Assembly (NCBI RefSeq): GCF_048564905.1
Contig: NC_132995.1
Location: forward strand, 1,624,501 to 1,688,500
Origin: Vicugna pacos
Lineage: Eukaryota > Chordata > Mammalia > Artiodactyla > Camelidae
Length of the DNA stretch: 64,000 bases
Direction of reading: 5' to 3'
In this document: positions 11,496 through 22,904 of the stretch, in pieces
Layout: each line of letters starts with the position of its first letter
How positions within the stretch are numbered: the first letter of the stretch is position 1
Made by a program: the position numbers and the translations under genes
Notes under the pieces: model-generated
Seen by the model: the letters and a program-made list of their open reading frames with translations, nothing else
What the model was told of the DNA's origin: nothing
The model's database searches: none

Positions 11496-11507
11496 AATAA
11501 AAATAAA
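11496..11507 (+). terminator. PEG3: Poly(A) signals of PEG3
   Basis: Two AATAAA hexamers lie next to each other, with GT/T-rich downstream sequence around 11540-11570. The position matches the expected 3' UTR length. Confidence 0.7.
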
Positions 11508-11699
11508 GTTAAGAATAAGATAATCTTCAGCCTCTTCTTTTGTGCATTTTAAGTGTTTGGGGTTGTTAAAAAATCCAAAAGCTTAGTCTCTCCTTAGGCC
11601 TTTAAGTTTGGCTTAGAAATCTTCCTCCATGTTTAATTATTGCATATTTCAACAATTCTTTTTTGAATATTTTTTCTTTCTTTTTGTATCTCCTTGTTT

Positions 11700-11790
11700 G
11701 TTCTTTAATGGAGGCACTGGGGATTGAACCCAGGACCTCATGCGTGCTAAGCATGCACTCTGCCACATAGCTATACCCTCCCCCTTCAAC
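11700..11790 (-). repeat. Camelid Vic-type tRNA-derived SINE
   Basis: On the minus strand this reads GAGGGTATAGCT, then a box A-like part, TGCTTAGCACGCATGAGGTC, TGGGTTCAATCCCCAG and TGCCTCC. The same consensus occurs at 18970 and 47317. This SINE type is characteristic of camelids and is the main evidence for the host. Confidence 0.85.
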
Positions 11791-11869
11791 AGTTTCTTAC
11801 AAGGGATCTTTTAGTACATGATTCTGCATTTTTAACTGCACTAAAAAAATTAAAACATACATTCCAAGA

Positions 11870-12000
11870 GTGTTTTTAAACTTTTTTGTTGTTAGTATTT
11901 TTTAAAAAAAATTTTAACACCTTTATTGTGATATGATTCCTGTACAATACACATTTTAAACTAGTTAATAACCACAAGTATATTTCAGTTACTTAAGTCT
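11870..12000 (-). repeat. Old L1 3'-end fragment
   Basis: The words AACACCTTTATTGTGATATG and CCTGTACAATACACATTTTAA match the opening of the L1 fragment at 17915, so both come from the same L1 3' untranslated type. Confidence 0.55.
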
Positions 12001-13290
12001 GCATTTTATATTTTTATTTCATTCAAATGAGAGATTCTCTCAAAGACAAACAAGAATGACCCCTTAACATAAAAAAGTGTTAATATTATGGTTTGGAATC
12101 TGTTTAAGGTGTCGGCCCCTAACTCTTCCCTGAGGTTAAAATGGTTGTCCCTTGTGGCATTTGCCTGTGGTCACAGCTTCGAGGGTCCTTCTGTGATAAG
12201 GGGCGTCTGCCTAGGTCGGGGTGAGAGGGTCAGCGCTCTTTGAAGACTATAGTGTGAAAGGAAGCAGAGAAGGGAGTGGAGTGAGAGTCATGGGGTGGCC
12301 CGACCAGCACCTACCCTCTTGGGGAGTGCTTCTCTCCACCCGCACCTCGGCTAGGAGCGGGGACTGTGTGCACCCCTGCCGCCACGGGGGTTCTCTGAGG
12401 TTTGGTGGTCGTGGTTCCCAGTTCCAGTCAGGCCCAGACCCAGACCCAGACCAGGGCTGCCAGGTGGTCACATAGGCTGGGGCTGGGTGTGCCGCTGAAC
12501 AAACACCCCGAAAGAGCCTTGTGCCAGAGGGGAGCTTGGTTCCTGGTGCTTCACCCACCCCAGTGCCCAGTGGATTCTGGCTGAACTGCCCCACAATGGG
12601 CTCCCTAAGAACTCCGGCGTCCTCAAAATAACCCTCCTCTCACACGAGCTGGCTGTGTTCTTGGTGTGGGTTTCACTGTTTCTACCAGCCCCGAATCCTG
12701 TCTCCTTTCTGGGAGCCACTGAGCCTGGAGGGAATGCCGCAGTGCCCGGCCCTTCCCTGGTGCCCGGCAGGGGCCCCGAGCCGAAGTCGTTCCCGTGGCC
12801 TCGCTCCTGCTGCCCAGACCCCCAGCGCCGCTCTGGGAACTGTTCTTCCTGAGGCCTGGCTGCCTGGTTCTTCCTTTGATTCTCTGAGCACCCCGTACCC
12901 TTCCAGGCTCTTCCTCACATGCTTTACCTGGCCACAGTTGGTTAGTTATGACCCTGAAGAGCCCTGACAGATACAGAAGTGGAGACCAGAGAGTGGGTTG
13001 GATACTAAACCCTTTGGGAAATTGGGATGCTTCGGATTCAGCACTGGGCCTTGGGACGGGACACAAGGAGACCAGGGTGCATGGCAGTAAAACGCCCGGT
13101 CCGGAGTCACCTGCTTCCCCGTGTGAAGAGCTTCATAGCCGCGGTCACAGACAAATCCGAAGACCGTGAAGAGTGTCAAGGTCAGAGGTACAGGAGGGTT
13201 TCCACAGACACCCTGAGCCTGCAGGTCACTGGCTTCAGTCGGCTAAATCTGTAGTCCTGCCCTGTTCCCAATATGAAAAGCTTGGGCAGA
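12001..13290. other. Intergenic, nothing assigned
   Basis: This moderately GC-rich stretch has no splice-consistent exon and no repeat I can name with confidence. Short open frames on both strands look random. Confidence 0.5.
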
Positions 13291-13595
13291 AACAGACTCA
13301 AGGGCATAGAGAACAAACTTACGGTTCCTCGGGGTGGGGCAAAGGGGGTAGGAGGGATAAATTGGGGGTTTGAGATTTGCAGATATAAACTATTATATAT
13401 AAAATAGATAAACAAGTTTCTTCTGTACAGCACAGGGAACTATATTCAATATCTTGTAGCCTATAACGAAAAAAATATGAAAAGGAATGTATGTGTGTAT
13501 ATGGATGACTGAAACATGATGCTGGACACCAGGAACTGACACAACATTGTAAACTGACTATACTTCAATTAAAAAGAATGCAAAAAAAAAGAAAA
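13290..13595 (+). repeat. L1 3' end
   Basis: The artiodactyl L1 tail is readable: ATATAAACTATTATATATAA, TACAGCACAGGGAACTATAT, TCAATATCTTGTAG, TTGTAAACTGACTATACTTC and an A-rich end near 13590. Confidence 0.85.
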
Positions 13596-14930
13596 AAATT
13601 TGGCAACCTAGGGAAACAGGATTCCAGCTATTGGAATGGTGGTGTCTGAGAGACTTGGAAATTTTGAAGCCACTCTGAAGCTCTAGACCCTCTAAAACAT
13701 TCCTCATGTCACCACCCCCCTCCCAAGAGTAAGTTGGGGTGAGGGTAGGGGAGCTACCTGTGGGAGGGGCGGCTGCTTGAAATGCTCTCTGATGTCTGTC
13801 CGCAGCGATGGGTAAAACCTAAGTATTGACAAGGGATCACTTCTTGAAAGGAAGTGTGCCTGGGAGAGGAGTCCTGATACAGATTCGTAGGTGTGATGCC
13901 CCCACGAAAGGATTTATATAACAAGATAAGCCGAAGTCTAGGTCTGAAAGAGGTGGCCTAGGGCCACCATACTGGAGTCACAACCTCCTTGAGTCTGTCT
14001 CATAGATAGACGACATCAGGGACCTTGAGGAAGGACTCCATTACACAGAACACTTCTGTTTTACATAGATAATCCACCTGTTGATAAAGAAACAAACCTT
14101 CCAAGAACCAGGGGATGTTTCACCCAAACAGACACTAATCCTTGGGGATTCAGTGGAGAACACAGCGGGGTGAAGAGACATTAAGATACAACGTGCTGTC
14201 TGCAGACAAGCCAGCTCCTGAGAACTGGGCTCTGCATGTTCTACCTTCCAAAGTCTTCACCTGGATTAAGTCACTCCTCCCGGGAAGGCATGAGTGAGAA
14301 GGAAGCCAGGACTGGTGCTAGGTCCATCCTCCAACCAGCCAGATATCTGGGGACAAGTGGGTCACACCAAGCCGCTTTCATCATAAAGAGGGCAGTGTCT
14401 TATCCTTGGTGGAATTGTGACATGTTCTGGATTTAGATTTTTTCTTTCCCTCCCCACCAGTCTCTTCTCAACATGTGTGGGCTTACTGTGTGCTTCATAC
14501 ACCACTTAGGTACCATATGTAACAGTCATCCATCAGAATAATGCTGTGTAACAAGCAGCCACAAAAACCTCAGTGATGCACAGTAAGTGTTTATTTCCCC
14601 AAAATCTCAGATCATCTCAGGATTGGCTAGGTGGCTCTGCTTATCTTGGCCTGTTCACATGTGGGGGCCAGCCTGCCGCCAGCTACGTAGGCTAGTTACA
14701 GCTGAGGGTGGGAGACTCCCATCCTCCTGAGACTAGTGGACTACCTCCGGGTGGCGGTGGCAGAAGTGCAAGAGGACAAGTGAAAATACACAAGGCCTCT
14801 TGGAGCCTAGACTTAGAATTAATTTGCTGTCTCTTTCTCCTCATTCTGTTGGCCAAAACAAGTCATTTGGGGTGTGGACTATACTTCACCTTTAGGAGAG
14901 GAATTCTAAAGTCATGTAACTGAACTGAAA
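13596..14930. other. Intergenic with old repeats
   Basis: The part 14520-14900 (AATGCTGTGTAACAAGCAGC, GTGTTTATTTCC) looks like an ancient interspersed repeat that I cannot assign. The rest is unassigned. No gene is supported. Confidence 0.45.
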
Positions 14931-14934
14931 AATT

Positions 14935-16165
14935 CCTTCATGGGGTTCAAAAGCAGACTTGATGAAGCCGAGGAAAGAATCAGTAAACCTGAAGGCAAGT
15001 GATTCAAAATTATTTGGTCAACAAAGCTACATTAATCAAAACAGCATGACACTGGCCTAAAAACAGGCAAAAAAGATCAATGGAACAGAATAGAGAGACT
15101 AGAAATAAGCCCACACACTTCTGGTCAACTAGCACATGACAAAGGAGGCAGGAGTGTGCAGTGGGGAAAGGCAATCTCTTCAATAAGTGGTGCTGGGGCC
15201 GCTGGGCAGCTACACGCCAAAGAATGAGATTAGAACATTCCCAAACACCCCGTACAAAAGCAACCTAAAAATGGATTAAAGGCCTAAATGTAGGATTAGA
15301 AACCATAAAACTCCTCAAAGTAAGCGTAGGCAAGAACACTCTGATATAAATCATAGCACTATTCCTTTGGATCTGTCTCCGGAGGCAGAGGAAACAAAAG
15401 AAAAATAAACAAGTGGGACTTAATTGCACGTCAAAGCTTTTGCACAGCAAAGGAAATCATCAACAAAAGGAAAAGACAGCCTACTGAATGGGAGGAAATA
15501 TTTGCAAACAGTATGACTGATAAGGGGTTAATACCCAAAATACATAAACAGCTCATACAACTCAACATCAAAAAAACGAAAAAGGAAAAAAAAAAAAGGC
15601 CAAAGAACCTAATATAAAAATAGGCAGAAGACCGGAGTAGACATTTTCCCAAAGAAGACACACACAGATGGCCAACAGGCACACGAAAAGTGCTCAACAT
15701 CACTTACCATCAGGGAAATGTAAATCAAAATCACAATAGATATCACCTCACACCTGCCAAAATGGCTATCTTCAAAGAGCCCCAAACAACAAATGCTGGC
15801 GAGGATGTGGAGAAAAGGGACTCCTGGTACACTGTTGGTGGGATTGTCAACTGGTGCAGCCACTGTGGAAAACAATATAGGGGCTCCTCAAAAAGCTAAA
15901 AATAGAGAGCTACAATATGATCTAGCAATTCCATTCCTGGGTATATATCCAGGAAAAAACCCCACTAATTTGAAAAGATACATGCACTGCAATGTTCATA
16001 GCAGCACTATTTACAGTTGCCAAGACGTGGAAGTGACCGTGAGCACCCTTCATATAAATGGATAAAGAAGATGTGGCATATATAAACAATGGACTATTAC
16101 TCTGCCATAAAAAAGAATGAGATTCTGTCATTTGTCACAACATGGAAGGACCTAGAGGGAGAGTG
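14935..16165 (+). repeat. L1 fragment, ORF2 3' part, truncated
   Basis: L1 ORF2 C-terminal words are readable on the + strand: AATCAAAACAGCATGACACT, CAATAAGTGGTGCTGGG, GGCAGAAGACCGGAGTAGAC, AAATGGCTATC, and CTGGTACACTGTTGGTGGGA. It stops abruptly near 16160 without a tail. It is decayed. Confidence 0.9.
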
Positions 16166-16934
16166 TTGCTGCCGTGGAAGGTGACATCCACAGGTTTTGG
16201 GGATTAGGATGTGGACATCTTTGGGGAACTGTTATTCTACCTAATCACTCCTGCCCCCTGGTAAGGGGAAGGATGCTGCCAGCTTTATTTCCTGGAGTAA
16301 GTAAAGGAGGCGCTGTCCTTATGAATGGGCTTCCTAAAGGCAAACATCACCCAGACTCCTGGTTAAGAGCGCCCACCCTCGAGCCAAACTGAATCCGAGC
16401 CCAAATCCCAGCTTCCCATGTTCTAGCCGCCTCTTACCAGCTCTGTGCTTGCATTTCCTGCAAAACAGAAATAAAAATAGAAATAATAATATCTATCCAG
16501 GACCAGCTGCATAATCTGGGGGGCCCACTACAAAATTAAAATGTGGAATCCCATGTTCAGAAACTAAGAATTTCAGACATGCACAGCAGAGCATTAAATT
16601 TACCTGAGGACATATCTCGAACCTCATCCCCCACTCCTGGGGGTGGGGTGTTCTGGGTCTTGGGCTTTGCCAGGGATGAGGCTGCTGTCACTGAGCCCAG
16701 TCTTTCCTTCCCTCTCACACTCTCAAACAAGCAGGGGCAGGGAGTCCCAGTGGTCTGCAGCTACCATCCAACTGACCCACAAGAGAGGAAATGGGAGTCA
16801 CTCCCCACCGCACCTCTGGGCACAGTCCTCCTGGGTGAGAGGCGCAGACCTTTCTAGGGAGTGGCCAGATCCGGGGAAGGGTAGGGGAGCCCTCCCAGAC
16901 TTAATGCCCAGAAGCCTTCCTAGGGTCACCTGTT
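16166..16934. other. Intergenic, nothing assigned
   Basis: I find no gene and no clear repeat in this stretch. Confidence 0.4.
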
Positions 16935-17360
16935 TCTGCCCTGGGTTCCGGCCATCAAACATCACACATCACACACATCCTCATCTCTGGGCCTTTGCAC
17001 TGGCTGTTCCCTGTGCCTGGAACACATCTCTTCCAGATAGCAATAAATCTTGTGTCTCGGACTCCTTCAGAGCTTTGCTCAAATATCTTCTGGAGATACT
17101 TTCCTTGGTCATCCCGAAGTTGCAACGCTTCCCAGATACACCCCCCCTACTACATACCCCCAACTGTTTGGTATTTCTCCACAGCACTACTTCCCATTAT
17201 TTGATTCACCACTTACCCTACCTATTTTCTATTGTCTGTCTTTTCCATTCGGAAGGAAGTGCCACCAGGTCAGGGATTTGTGTCTATTTGATTTTGTACT
17301 ATGTCCTCTGCACCTAGATTGGTGCCTGGCATACAGAGTAGGTACTCAATAAGTGTCAGT
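16935..17360 (+). repeat. L2 LINE fragment
   Basis: L2 3'-end wording is present: CTTTGCACTGGCTGTTCCCT, CCTGGAACACATCTC, CAGGGATTTGTGTC and GTGCCTGGCATACAGAGTAGG with ACTCAATAAGTG. Confidence 0.75.
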
Positions 17361-17364
17361 TAAA

Positions 17365-17560
17365 AGAGCAGTCAGCTACTTAGGCTCTGAATCCAGAGTT
17401 CCTGGGATTGGACCCCAGCATTGCCCACTGGCCAACTGTTGCCTCGGGCACGTATTTTAAATCTCCCGACCTCAGTGTCCTCAGTAGTAAAATGGGACTG
17501 TTTTTGTGATTCACGGAAGCATGAGTTACCCTGGCTGATCCTCCACAAATGGGGAGTTAT
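17365..17560 (+). repeat. MIR SINE
   Basis: The MIR core is seen: GCTCTGAATCCAGAGTTCC, then ACCTCAGTGTCCTCAGTAGT and AAAATGGGACTG. Confidence 0.75.
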
Positions 17561-17604
17561 TTTCACTGTTATTACCGCAGCTACACCCCTAGACACCACC
17601 TGTG

Positions 17605-18965
17605 TGAGTTTCTCTTTATTTTTTCCAGCTTTATAGAGAGATAATTGACAAGTTAAAACTATATATATTTAAGGTGTACAACGTGATGTTTTGATATCCA
17701 TGTGCATTGTGAAATGATTATCACACTCAAGATAAACAACATACCCATCGCCTCATATGGTTACCTTTTTTTTTTTTTTGCAGGAGATCTACTCTTTCAG
17801 CAAATTTCAAGTATACAATACAGTATTATTAACTAAAGTCACCAAGCTGTGCATTAGAACTCCAGGACTTACTCATCCTGCATAACTGAAACTACATACC
17901 TCTTGTTTTTTTTTTTAAATTTTTAACACCTTTATTGTGGTATGGTTCCTGTACAGTAAACTACACGTATTTGAAATGTACAACTTGATGAATTTTGATA
18001 GATGTCTACACCCATGAAACCACCACCACAATCAAGATAGCTAACATTTCCATCACTCCCCAAGAGGTGCAATATTTGAATTTCCAATTTATCCCTTCTC
18101 ACCCCCTTACCACCTGATAATCATTAAGTTTGTTCTCTATGTCTATGAGTCTGTTTTCTGTTTTGTAGATAAGTTCATTTGTGTCCTTTTTAATTTTTTA
18201 GATTCCACATATAAGTGATATCATATGGCATTTTTCTTTCCCTTTCTGGCTTACTTCACTTAGAATGACAATCTCCAGGTCCATCCATGTTGCTGCAAAT
18301 GAAATTATTTTATTCTTTTTTATGGCTGAGTAGTATTCCATTATATATATGTGCCACGTCTTCTTTATCCTGTCATGTGTTGATGAGCATTTAGTTTGTT
18401 TCCATGTCTTGGCTATTGTGAATAGTGCTGCTATGAACATTAGGGTGCATGTGTCTTTTTGAATTACATTTTTCTCTGGGTGTATGCCCAGGAGTGGGGT
18501 TGTTGGATCATATAGTAAGTCTATTTTTAGTTTTTTGAGGAGTCTCCATACTGTTTTCCATAATGGCTGCACCAAATTACATTCCCACTAACACAGTGTA
18601 GGAGGGTTCCTTTTTCTCCACACTCTCTCCAGCATTTATCATTTAGAGACTTTTTAATGATGGCCATGCTGACTAGTGTGAGGTGATACCTCATTGCACA
18701 GAACTTTTTACACTTTGGCCAACATCCTCTCACTTCCCACACCTACCAGCCACTGGCAACCATCATTCTACTCTGTTTCTAAGAGTTTGACTTCCTTAGA
18801 TTCCACGGATAAGTGAGATCACGCAGTACTATCCCCGCGTTGTTTTCCATAATAGCTGTATTAATTTGCATTCCCACCAACAGTATAAGAATTTGAACCC
18901 TTTTCTCCACATCCCCACCAACACTAGTTATCTTTTGTCTTTTTGATAATAGCCATCCTAAGTTA
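17605..18965 (-). repeat. L1 fragments, reversed
   Basis: Two or more L1 pieces lie in reverse orientation: 3' UTR words at 17610-18060 (CTTTATTGTGGTATGG, TTGAAATGTACAACTTGATG), ORF2 words at 18180-18700 (TTAGATTCCACATATAAGTG, GGCTGAGTAGTATTCCATT), then another partial copy at 18780-18960. Confidence 0.85.
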
Positions 18966-18969
18966 TACC

Positions 18970-19083
18970 CAAGGGTATAACTCAAGTGGCAGAGCGCATG
19001 CTTAGCATGCATGAAGTCCTGGGTTCAATCCCCAGTACTTCCTCTAAAAATAAATAAATAAACCTAATTACCCCCCCCCCCCG
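18970..19083 (+). repeat. Camelid Vic-type SINE with C-rich tail
   Basis: GTATAACTCAAGTGGCAGAG, GCATGCTTAGCATGCATG, TGGGTTCAATCCCCAGTAC and AAATAAATAAATAAACCTAA follow in order and end in a run of about 12 C. It is the same family as at 11700 and 47317. Confidence 0.9.
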
Positions 19084-19369
19084 AAATAATAGACGCAGCA
19101 TAAACTTGTGATCGTGTTGGATGCGTTTTTCTTTTTCGCTTTTCATTGGGTGCTGCTTCCTCTTGGTTGCCAAAGGCAGTGGAGGAAAGCTGGAAGTTTT
19201 GGGGCGGTGGTCACTAGGGGACTCCTCTGCGACTCTGCCCCCTGGCAAGGGGATGAGGTGCAGAATTTGAAGTCCGCCCCTCGCCTAACGGTCCCTCCCT
19301 CTGCAGGAGCCCAGTGCTGGGAGAAAGGAGCGGGGCTTACCACCTACTGCCCTCACCCTGCCGCTCCGG

Positions 19370-19760
19370 TGTCCCTGGACCGCCCCTTCGGCCTCGGGAC
19401 TACATTTCCCAGCGGCGCTCGCGCGCCCCGGGGCTGGAGCTCCTTAGCGGACAGGGGGCGGCCGGCGCGAGGCCTTCGGGGACTGGTAGTTCGGTGGGCG
19501 GCGCTCGGAGCGCTTTGGTCCGGGTTTGAATCCCGCCCACCCTCATTCGGCTCCTCGGGAAGGCAGGCAGGCAGCGCGCCCCGCGGTGAGTTTGCCGCGG
19601 GAGGGGACGGGCGGCCGGCTGGGGGCCGCGGGGCGCGGGGAAGAGTGGGAGGTGGGGAGGAGGGGGTCTGCACCTGCCCGTCGCGAGCGGGGAGAGGCGC
19701 GGAGGGAGCGGGGGCGGCCCGGCTGTGCGCCAAAGGCGATGACAGCCGCAGGGTCCTCGC
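19370..19760 (+). promoter_or_regulatory. CpG-island promoter with two opposed ZNF143-like motifs
   Basis: The stretch is dense in CG. ACTACATTTCCCAGCGGC at 19399-19416 matches the ZNF143/SBF promoter motif (ACTACAATTCCCAGAATGC). A second, inverted, weaker match (GGGACTGGTAGT) lies at 19479-19490. The next splice donor, CCGCG|GTGAGT, is at 19586. I infer a housekeeping-type, possibly bidirectional, promoter and first exon for copy A of the duplicated gene. Copies B and C have no equivalent of this stretch. Confidence 0.6.
19400..19585 (+). other. Putative non-coding first exon of copy A
   Basis: The exon would start in the CpG island near the ZNF143-like motif and end at the donor GTGAGT at 19586. 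The start is a guess; only the donor is visible. No cDNA evidence is available. Confidence 0.4.
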
Positions 19761-20990
19761 CCCCAGCCCCCCGCCTGTCTTGTGTCTGCGAGGGTCAGGG
19801 GTCTGGGGGTGGCTGCGGGTGGGTGGTGGGCTCGGCAGGAGGGAGTGTGGCAGTGGAAGTGCGTGGCCCTGTACGTCCCAGGGCGGGAGATTCTGCGGGA
19901 TCCCGCACATCCGGACTTATGTCAGACGGCCTGAGTGTAGCAGGCCTGACAGGTGGAGTTCGCGGGTGCCTAGGTGTCTGTGTCTGTGTGGGTGTGTGGT
20001 TGCTGCAGAGTCCGCTTGTGTGTCTGAATATGGGCAGCTCACGTCTTAACTATGAGAGGGGCATGCTAATCTGATGGGGTGGCAGGCGGAATGAGGGGGA
20101 CCCCCGGACACTGGAGAGGCCACCTGGGAGTTAGGAGGGCCAGTTATGCACTTGGCGGGCTGGGGCATGGACGAATGATTTGGAAGGAACATCTGAACCA
20201 ATCTGAGGCGCATTAGAGCTGGGGGAGCTCCTTGGAAGGCATTTGAGGGTTCACAGGGGACACATATGGAGTTTCCCAAATGAGAAGGTATTTGGAAAAT
20301 GGTTTTTGAGCCTCCAGTGATTCTAGGGGCAAGTGCTCAGCTGTGGGTAGGGACTGGGAGCCTGACTGGTGCCCACACCGGAAAGGGGGCAACCTCTGGG
20401 GGACTGTCCCTGGGTGAGACTGAGGGTGGGCCTTGGTGTCAGCCAGACGCGATCATGTGTCTGGAGGGTGATTTTGAGTTTTTAAAGCTACGTCTGCAGA
20501 TGTGTTTGTGTCTTTCTGCCCAGTGTCCCAAGTGTTTATCTGAAAATATCTATGTTTCTGCAAGGTTGTGGGTGTGTGTGTGTCTGTGAGTGTGTGTGTG
20601 TCTGTGTAGGTTACCTGTAGTTTGAAGTTGTGTGAATCTGAATCTGCACATTTGCACATGTGTGGGGGCAAGAGGGTTTTATTGTTTCAGAAAGGCCTGC
20701 AAGGCTGAGGAGGTGTCTCTGACCTTCCAGGTGTGTGTGTGTGTGTGTGTCTGGGTGTATGTGTGTGTCTGTGTGAGTGTCTGTGTGTGTGTCTGTGTCT
20801 GTGTGTCTGTGATGCTGAGCTTGTAGACAGATTTCCACATGTTAGTGTGTCTGATCTGCTGGTAGGTCTCAATGTTTTCAGGGAGGCCCACAGGGCCGAA
20901 GGACTGATTCTGAGATTGAAAGTAAGCCATCATGAGTAGGAATTTAGGGGGAGTCCAAGAGGGGAGTCACAGTTCACACCTGGGTGGGGG
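19761..20990 (+). other. Module A0: GT-rich intronic repeat module
   Basis: The part 20290-20560 (GGTGTCAGCCAGACGCGATC, TGTGTCTGGAGGGTGATTTT, TTTATCTGAAAATAT) is repeated at 34420-34690 in copy B and, more weakly, at 52550-52800 and 63600-63830. It is followed by GT/CT microsatellite (20570-20820). It is likely intronic. Confidence 0.6.
20570..20820 (+). repeat. GT/TGTC microsatellite
   Basis: Long GTGTGTGTCTGTGTG runs occupy about 20570-20610 and 20730-20815. Cysteine/valine-rich or Thr/His-rich open frames across it are repeat artefacts. Confidence 0.9.
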
Positions 20991-21389
20991 AAGCCTCAGC
21001 AGGGATGGGTCCCCAGGTGAGACAGGATGGGCCCTGGGGTGTCAGGTGGAGGTGGTCTGAGTGTCCCATAGCGGGCCATTTGAGCTTTAGGTCTGAAAGT
21101 GTTTGTGTTCTGAGTGTGTGTGCATCTGGGTGTGTGTAGTATTTGAAGCTCTGCGTGTCTGCACATTTGTGTGTGTTGTGTGCGCGCGCACCTGGGTGTT
21201 GCTGACCCTGTGAATGTGTTACTGCCTGTTTGTGTGTGTTTGAAGATGGGCAAGTAGGACTCTGAGGCCAAGGGTGGAGGGGGGGTCTCAGAGTTTCTGA
21301 AAGTATCCCATGTGCCTAGGAGTGTGCTTGTGTGATCCTGGGCAGGGGTCACCTCCCACCTGGGTGTCGTGCGTCTGATGATTCTACAG

Positions 21390-21558
21390 GTCACGCCCCA
21401 CCCCCAGCCCCCCCTGACGGGTCCCCAGGCCCCTGTGCCTCTGAAGCCTGAGCCTCTTGCCTTTCCCTGGGAGCCCTGGACTGGACAGTGGGGAGGCGTC
21501 ATGCGGGACAGGACGCAGTCCGAGACCAGGCAGGCGCACGGCAGTGGCAGGGACAGTG
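21390..21558 (+). other. Copy A upstream exon with an in-frame ATG
   Basis: Acceptor GATTCTACAG ends at 21389; the donor GTAAGC starts at 21559. An ATG at 21501 opens 19 codons (MRDRTQSETRQAH...GRDS) and leaves in phase 1, which fits the phase of the exon at 24086 and would add 26 residues before the MLPLS start (140 residues in all). The same is true in copy C, and D has the same exon, but copy B has lost the ATG. The extension is therefore possible, not established. Confidence 0.45.
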
Positions 21559-21639
21559 GTAAGCGGAGGCTGGGGGCTTTCCTGCAGGAAGAACCCCCCC
21601 GGCTCCCCCTCCCTAACAGCACAGTTGCAGCAGCGCCGT

Positions 21640-22040
21640 GACGCGCGCCGGCGGCCCAGGCGTCTCCGCCGCCTGACTCGCGTTCGGGGGCGGGGGCGGG
21701 GGCGGGGGCGCGCGGCTCGGAGCGGCCCCGCCGCGTCGGGCCCCGCGAGTGTGTGCACAGCGTCCCCGGGCGCGTCGGGAGCCGGTCCTGCGCGGCGCCG
21801 CGGCCGAGCACCGAGTAAGGCGGCGCCTGCCCGGGGGCCCGGGCGGGGCGGGGGGCGCGGGAGCCCTGGGGCCGACGGGGCGCGCGGCGGGGCCCCTCGG
21901 GGAAGCCGCGTCCCTGCCCCCGAGGGCGGCCGGCGGCCGGGGGGGCGAGTCCGGGTCCGAGGATTTCTCGGGCCGGGGGGAGGAGCGGAGACTGGAGGGG
22001 ACGCAGGGGGCTGGGGCTGTCCTGAGAAGGGACGGCGGGG
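21640..22040 (+). promoter_or_regulatory. CpG island of copy A with tandem GC boxes
   Basis: Four overlapping GGGGCGGGG boxes (Sp1-type) lie at about 21686-21712, followed by some 300 bp very dense in CG. The same island recurs almost unchanged at 51660 and 62750 and in diverged form at 33650 and 35870. A possible exon within it ends at GCACCGA|GTAAGG near 21813. Promoter activity is inferred from composition only. Confidence 0.6.
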
Positions 22041-22631
22041 ACTCCCACCACGACTCTGAGTCTGGTCCCCAGGTTTTAGGAGGTAGGAGGGGCAGATCTG
22101 GGGATCTTGTAGTTTGATGGATAAAGCAGGAGGTGAAGGAAGGGGAGCTGCGGGACACTGGAGTGCTCCTTTGGGGACCCGGGGGCCAGCCACGACGTTT
22201 GGAGGGCGGGGAGTCTCTCCCAGGCTTTTGCGGGCGCCAAAGGAAGCTTAAGATTTGCTTAAGAGGAGGCTTCGCAGAAGGCTATGGAGCCTGCCGGATG
22301 GTGCGCACCTGTGCCTGGTTGTTGGGGGGCGGGGAACCCTCCGCGGCTGCACATCTTAGATGGACAGACTCTGGGGGATGGACCCTGGTGACACCAGGGT
22401 GGCCCTGGGTGTCAGCCACAGGGAAGCTGTTGGAGAGGGTGACTTGTGTTTTCAGGTTGTACATCTGCAGTGTGTGTGTGTGTGTCAGTGGGTCTCAGTT
22501 TTTTTCAAGGGCTGAACGGGTGTCTCAATTTTAGAAGTGTGTCTTGGACAGTTGCAGTGTGTGTGTGAGTCCCTGAGGGGCTCCCCAAGTTCCAGGCGAG
22601 GGGGCTCACTGGGTGTCTGATGGTCCTGCAG

Positions 22632-22800
22632 GGCCAGCCCCGATTTTCCAGCCCCCCTTGAACAGGCAGCCAGGCCCTGGTGCCCCAGCTGCTCTGAGCA
22701 TGCAGCTCTGTGACCTGGGGGTCTTCTCTAAGGATCTGTCTTCCCGGGAAGACCTGGCCCAGACGGGGGCCTGGACGGGGGGGGGGTGGTGGGGGAACAG
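22632..22800 (+). other. Copy A alternative exon, possibly terminal
   Basis: Acceptor GTCCTGCAG ends at 22631 and the donor GTGAGA starts at 22801. The exon accepts phase 1 and stays open to a TGA at 22801-22803, with AATAAA at 22899-22904. It could be a skipped or non-coding exon, or the last exon of a short transcript joined to 21558. Its own exit phase does not fit the exon at 24086, so it is unlikely to be part of the main coding chain. Copy B has an almost identical version at 36931-37099. Confidence 0.35.
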
Positions 22801-22898
22801 GTGAGAGGCCAAGTTGGAAGGTCCCAGCAGAGACGGTGGTGCAGGGAAGATGGAGCTGGGAGAGGAGGGGAAGGAAGAGGACCCTCCCCACCAATATC

Positions 22899-22904
22899 AA
22901 TAAA
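22899..22904 (+). terminator. Possible poly(A) signal, short transcript of copy A
   Basis: AATAAA with CA-rich sequence and then TCTGTCTC downstream lies about 100 bp after the open frame of the exon at 22632. It is conserved at 37198-37203 in copy B. Confidence 0.35.

Larger units (their letters stand above)
8009..11520 (+). other. PEG3: PEG3 3' untranslated region
   Basis: No further exon is needed after the stop. Two overlapping AATAAA hexamers at 11496-11501 and 11502-11507, with a T/GT-rich stretch 25-60 bases further on, mark the likely cleavage site near 11520. A 3' UTR of about 3.5 kb agrees with the size I recall for human PEG3 mRNA. In mouse an antisense RNA (APeg3) arises from this part of the gene; nothing in this sequence alone shows one here. 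Confidence 0.75.

Noticed and set aside
15598-16065. Short frames with reverse-transcriptase-like peptides
   Set aside because: They are part of decayed L1 ORF2 fragments and are listed as L1.
18970-19060. tRNA-like sequence (also at 11700 and 47317)
   Set aside because: It has A- and B-box-like words but no full cloverleaf, carries an AAATAAATAAA tail and is repeated, so it is a SINE and not a tRNA gene.
20453-20939. Thr/His-rich and Cys/Val-rich frames over the GT microsatellites
   Set aside because: Translation of a dinucleotide repeat; no constraint expected.
21384-22193. Long Pro/Arg/Gly/Ala-rich frames on both strands in the CpG islands (also at 33.3, 35.7, 51.4 and 62.0 kb)
   Set aside because: High GC content removes stop codons in all frames. 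They overlap each other on both strands, differ between copies by frame-changing length variants and have no recognisable domain.
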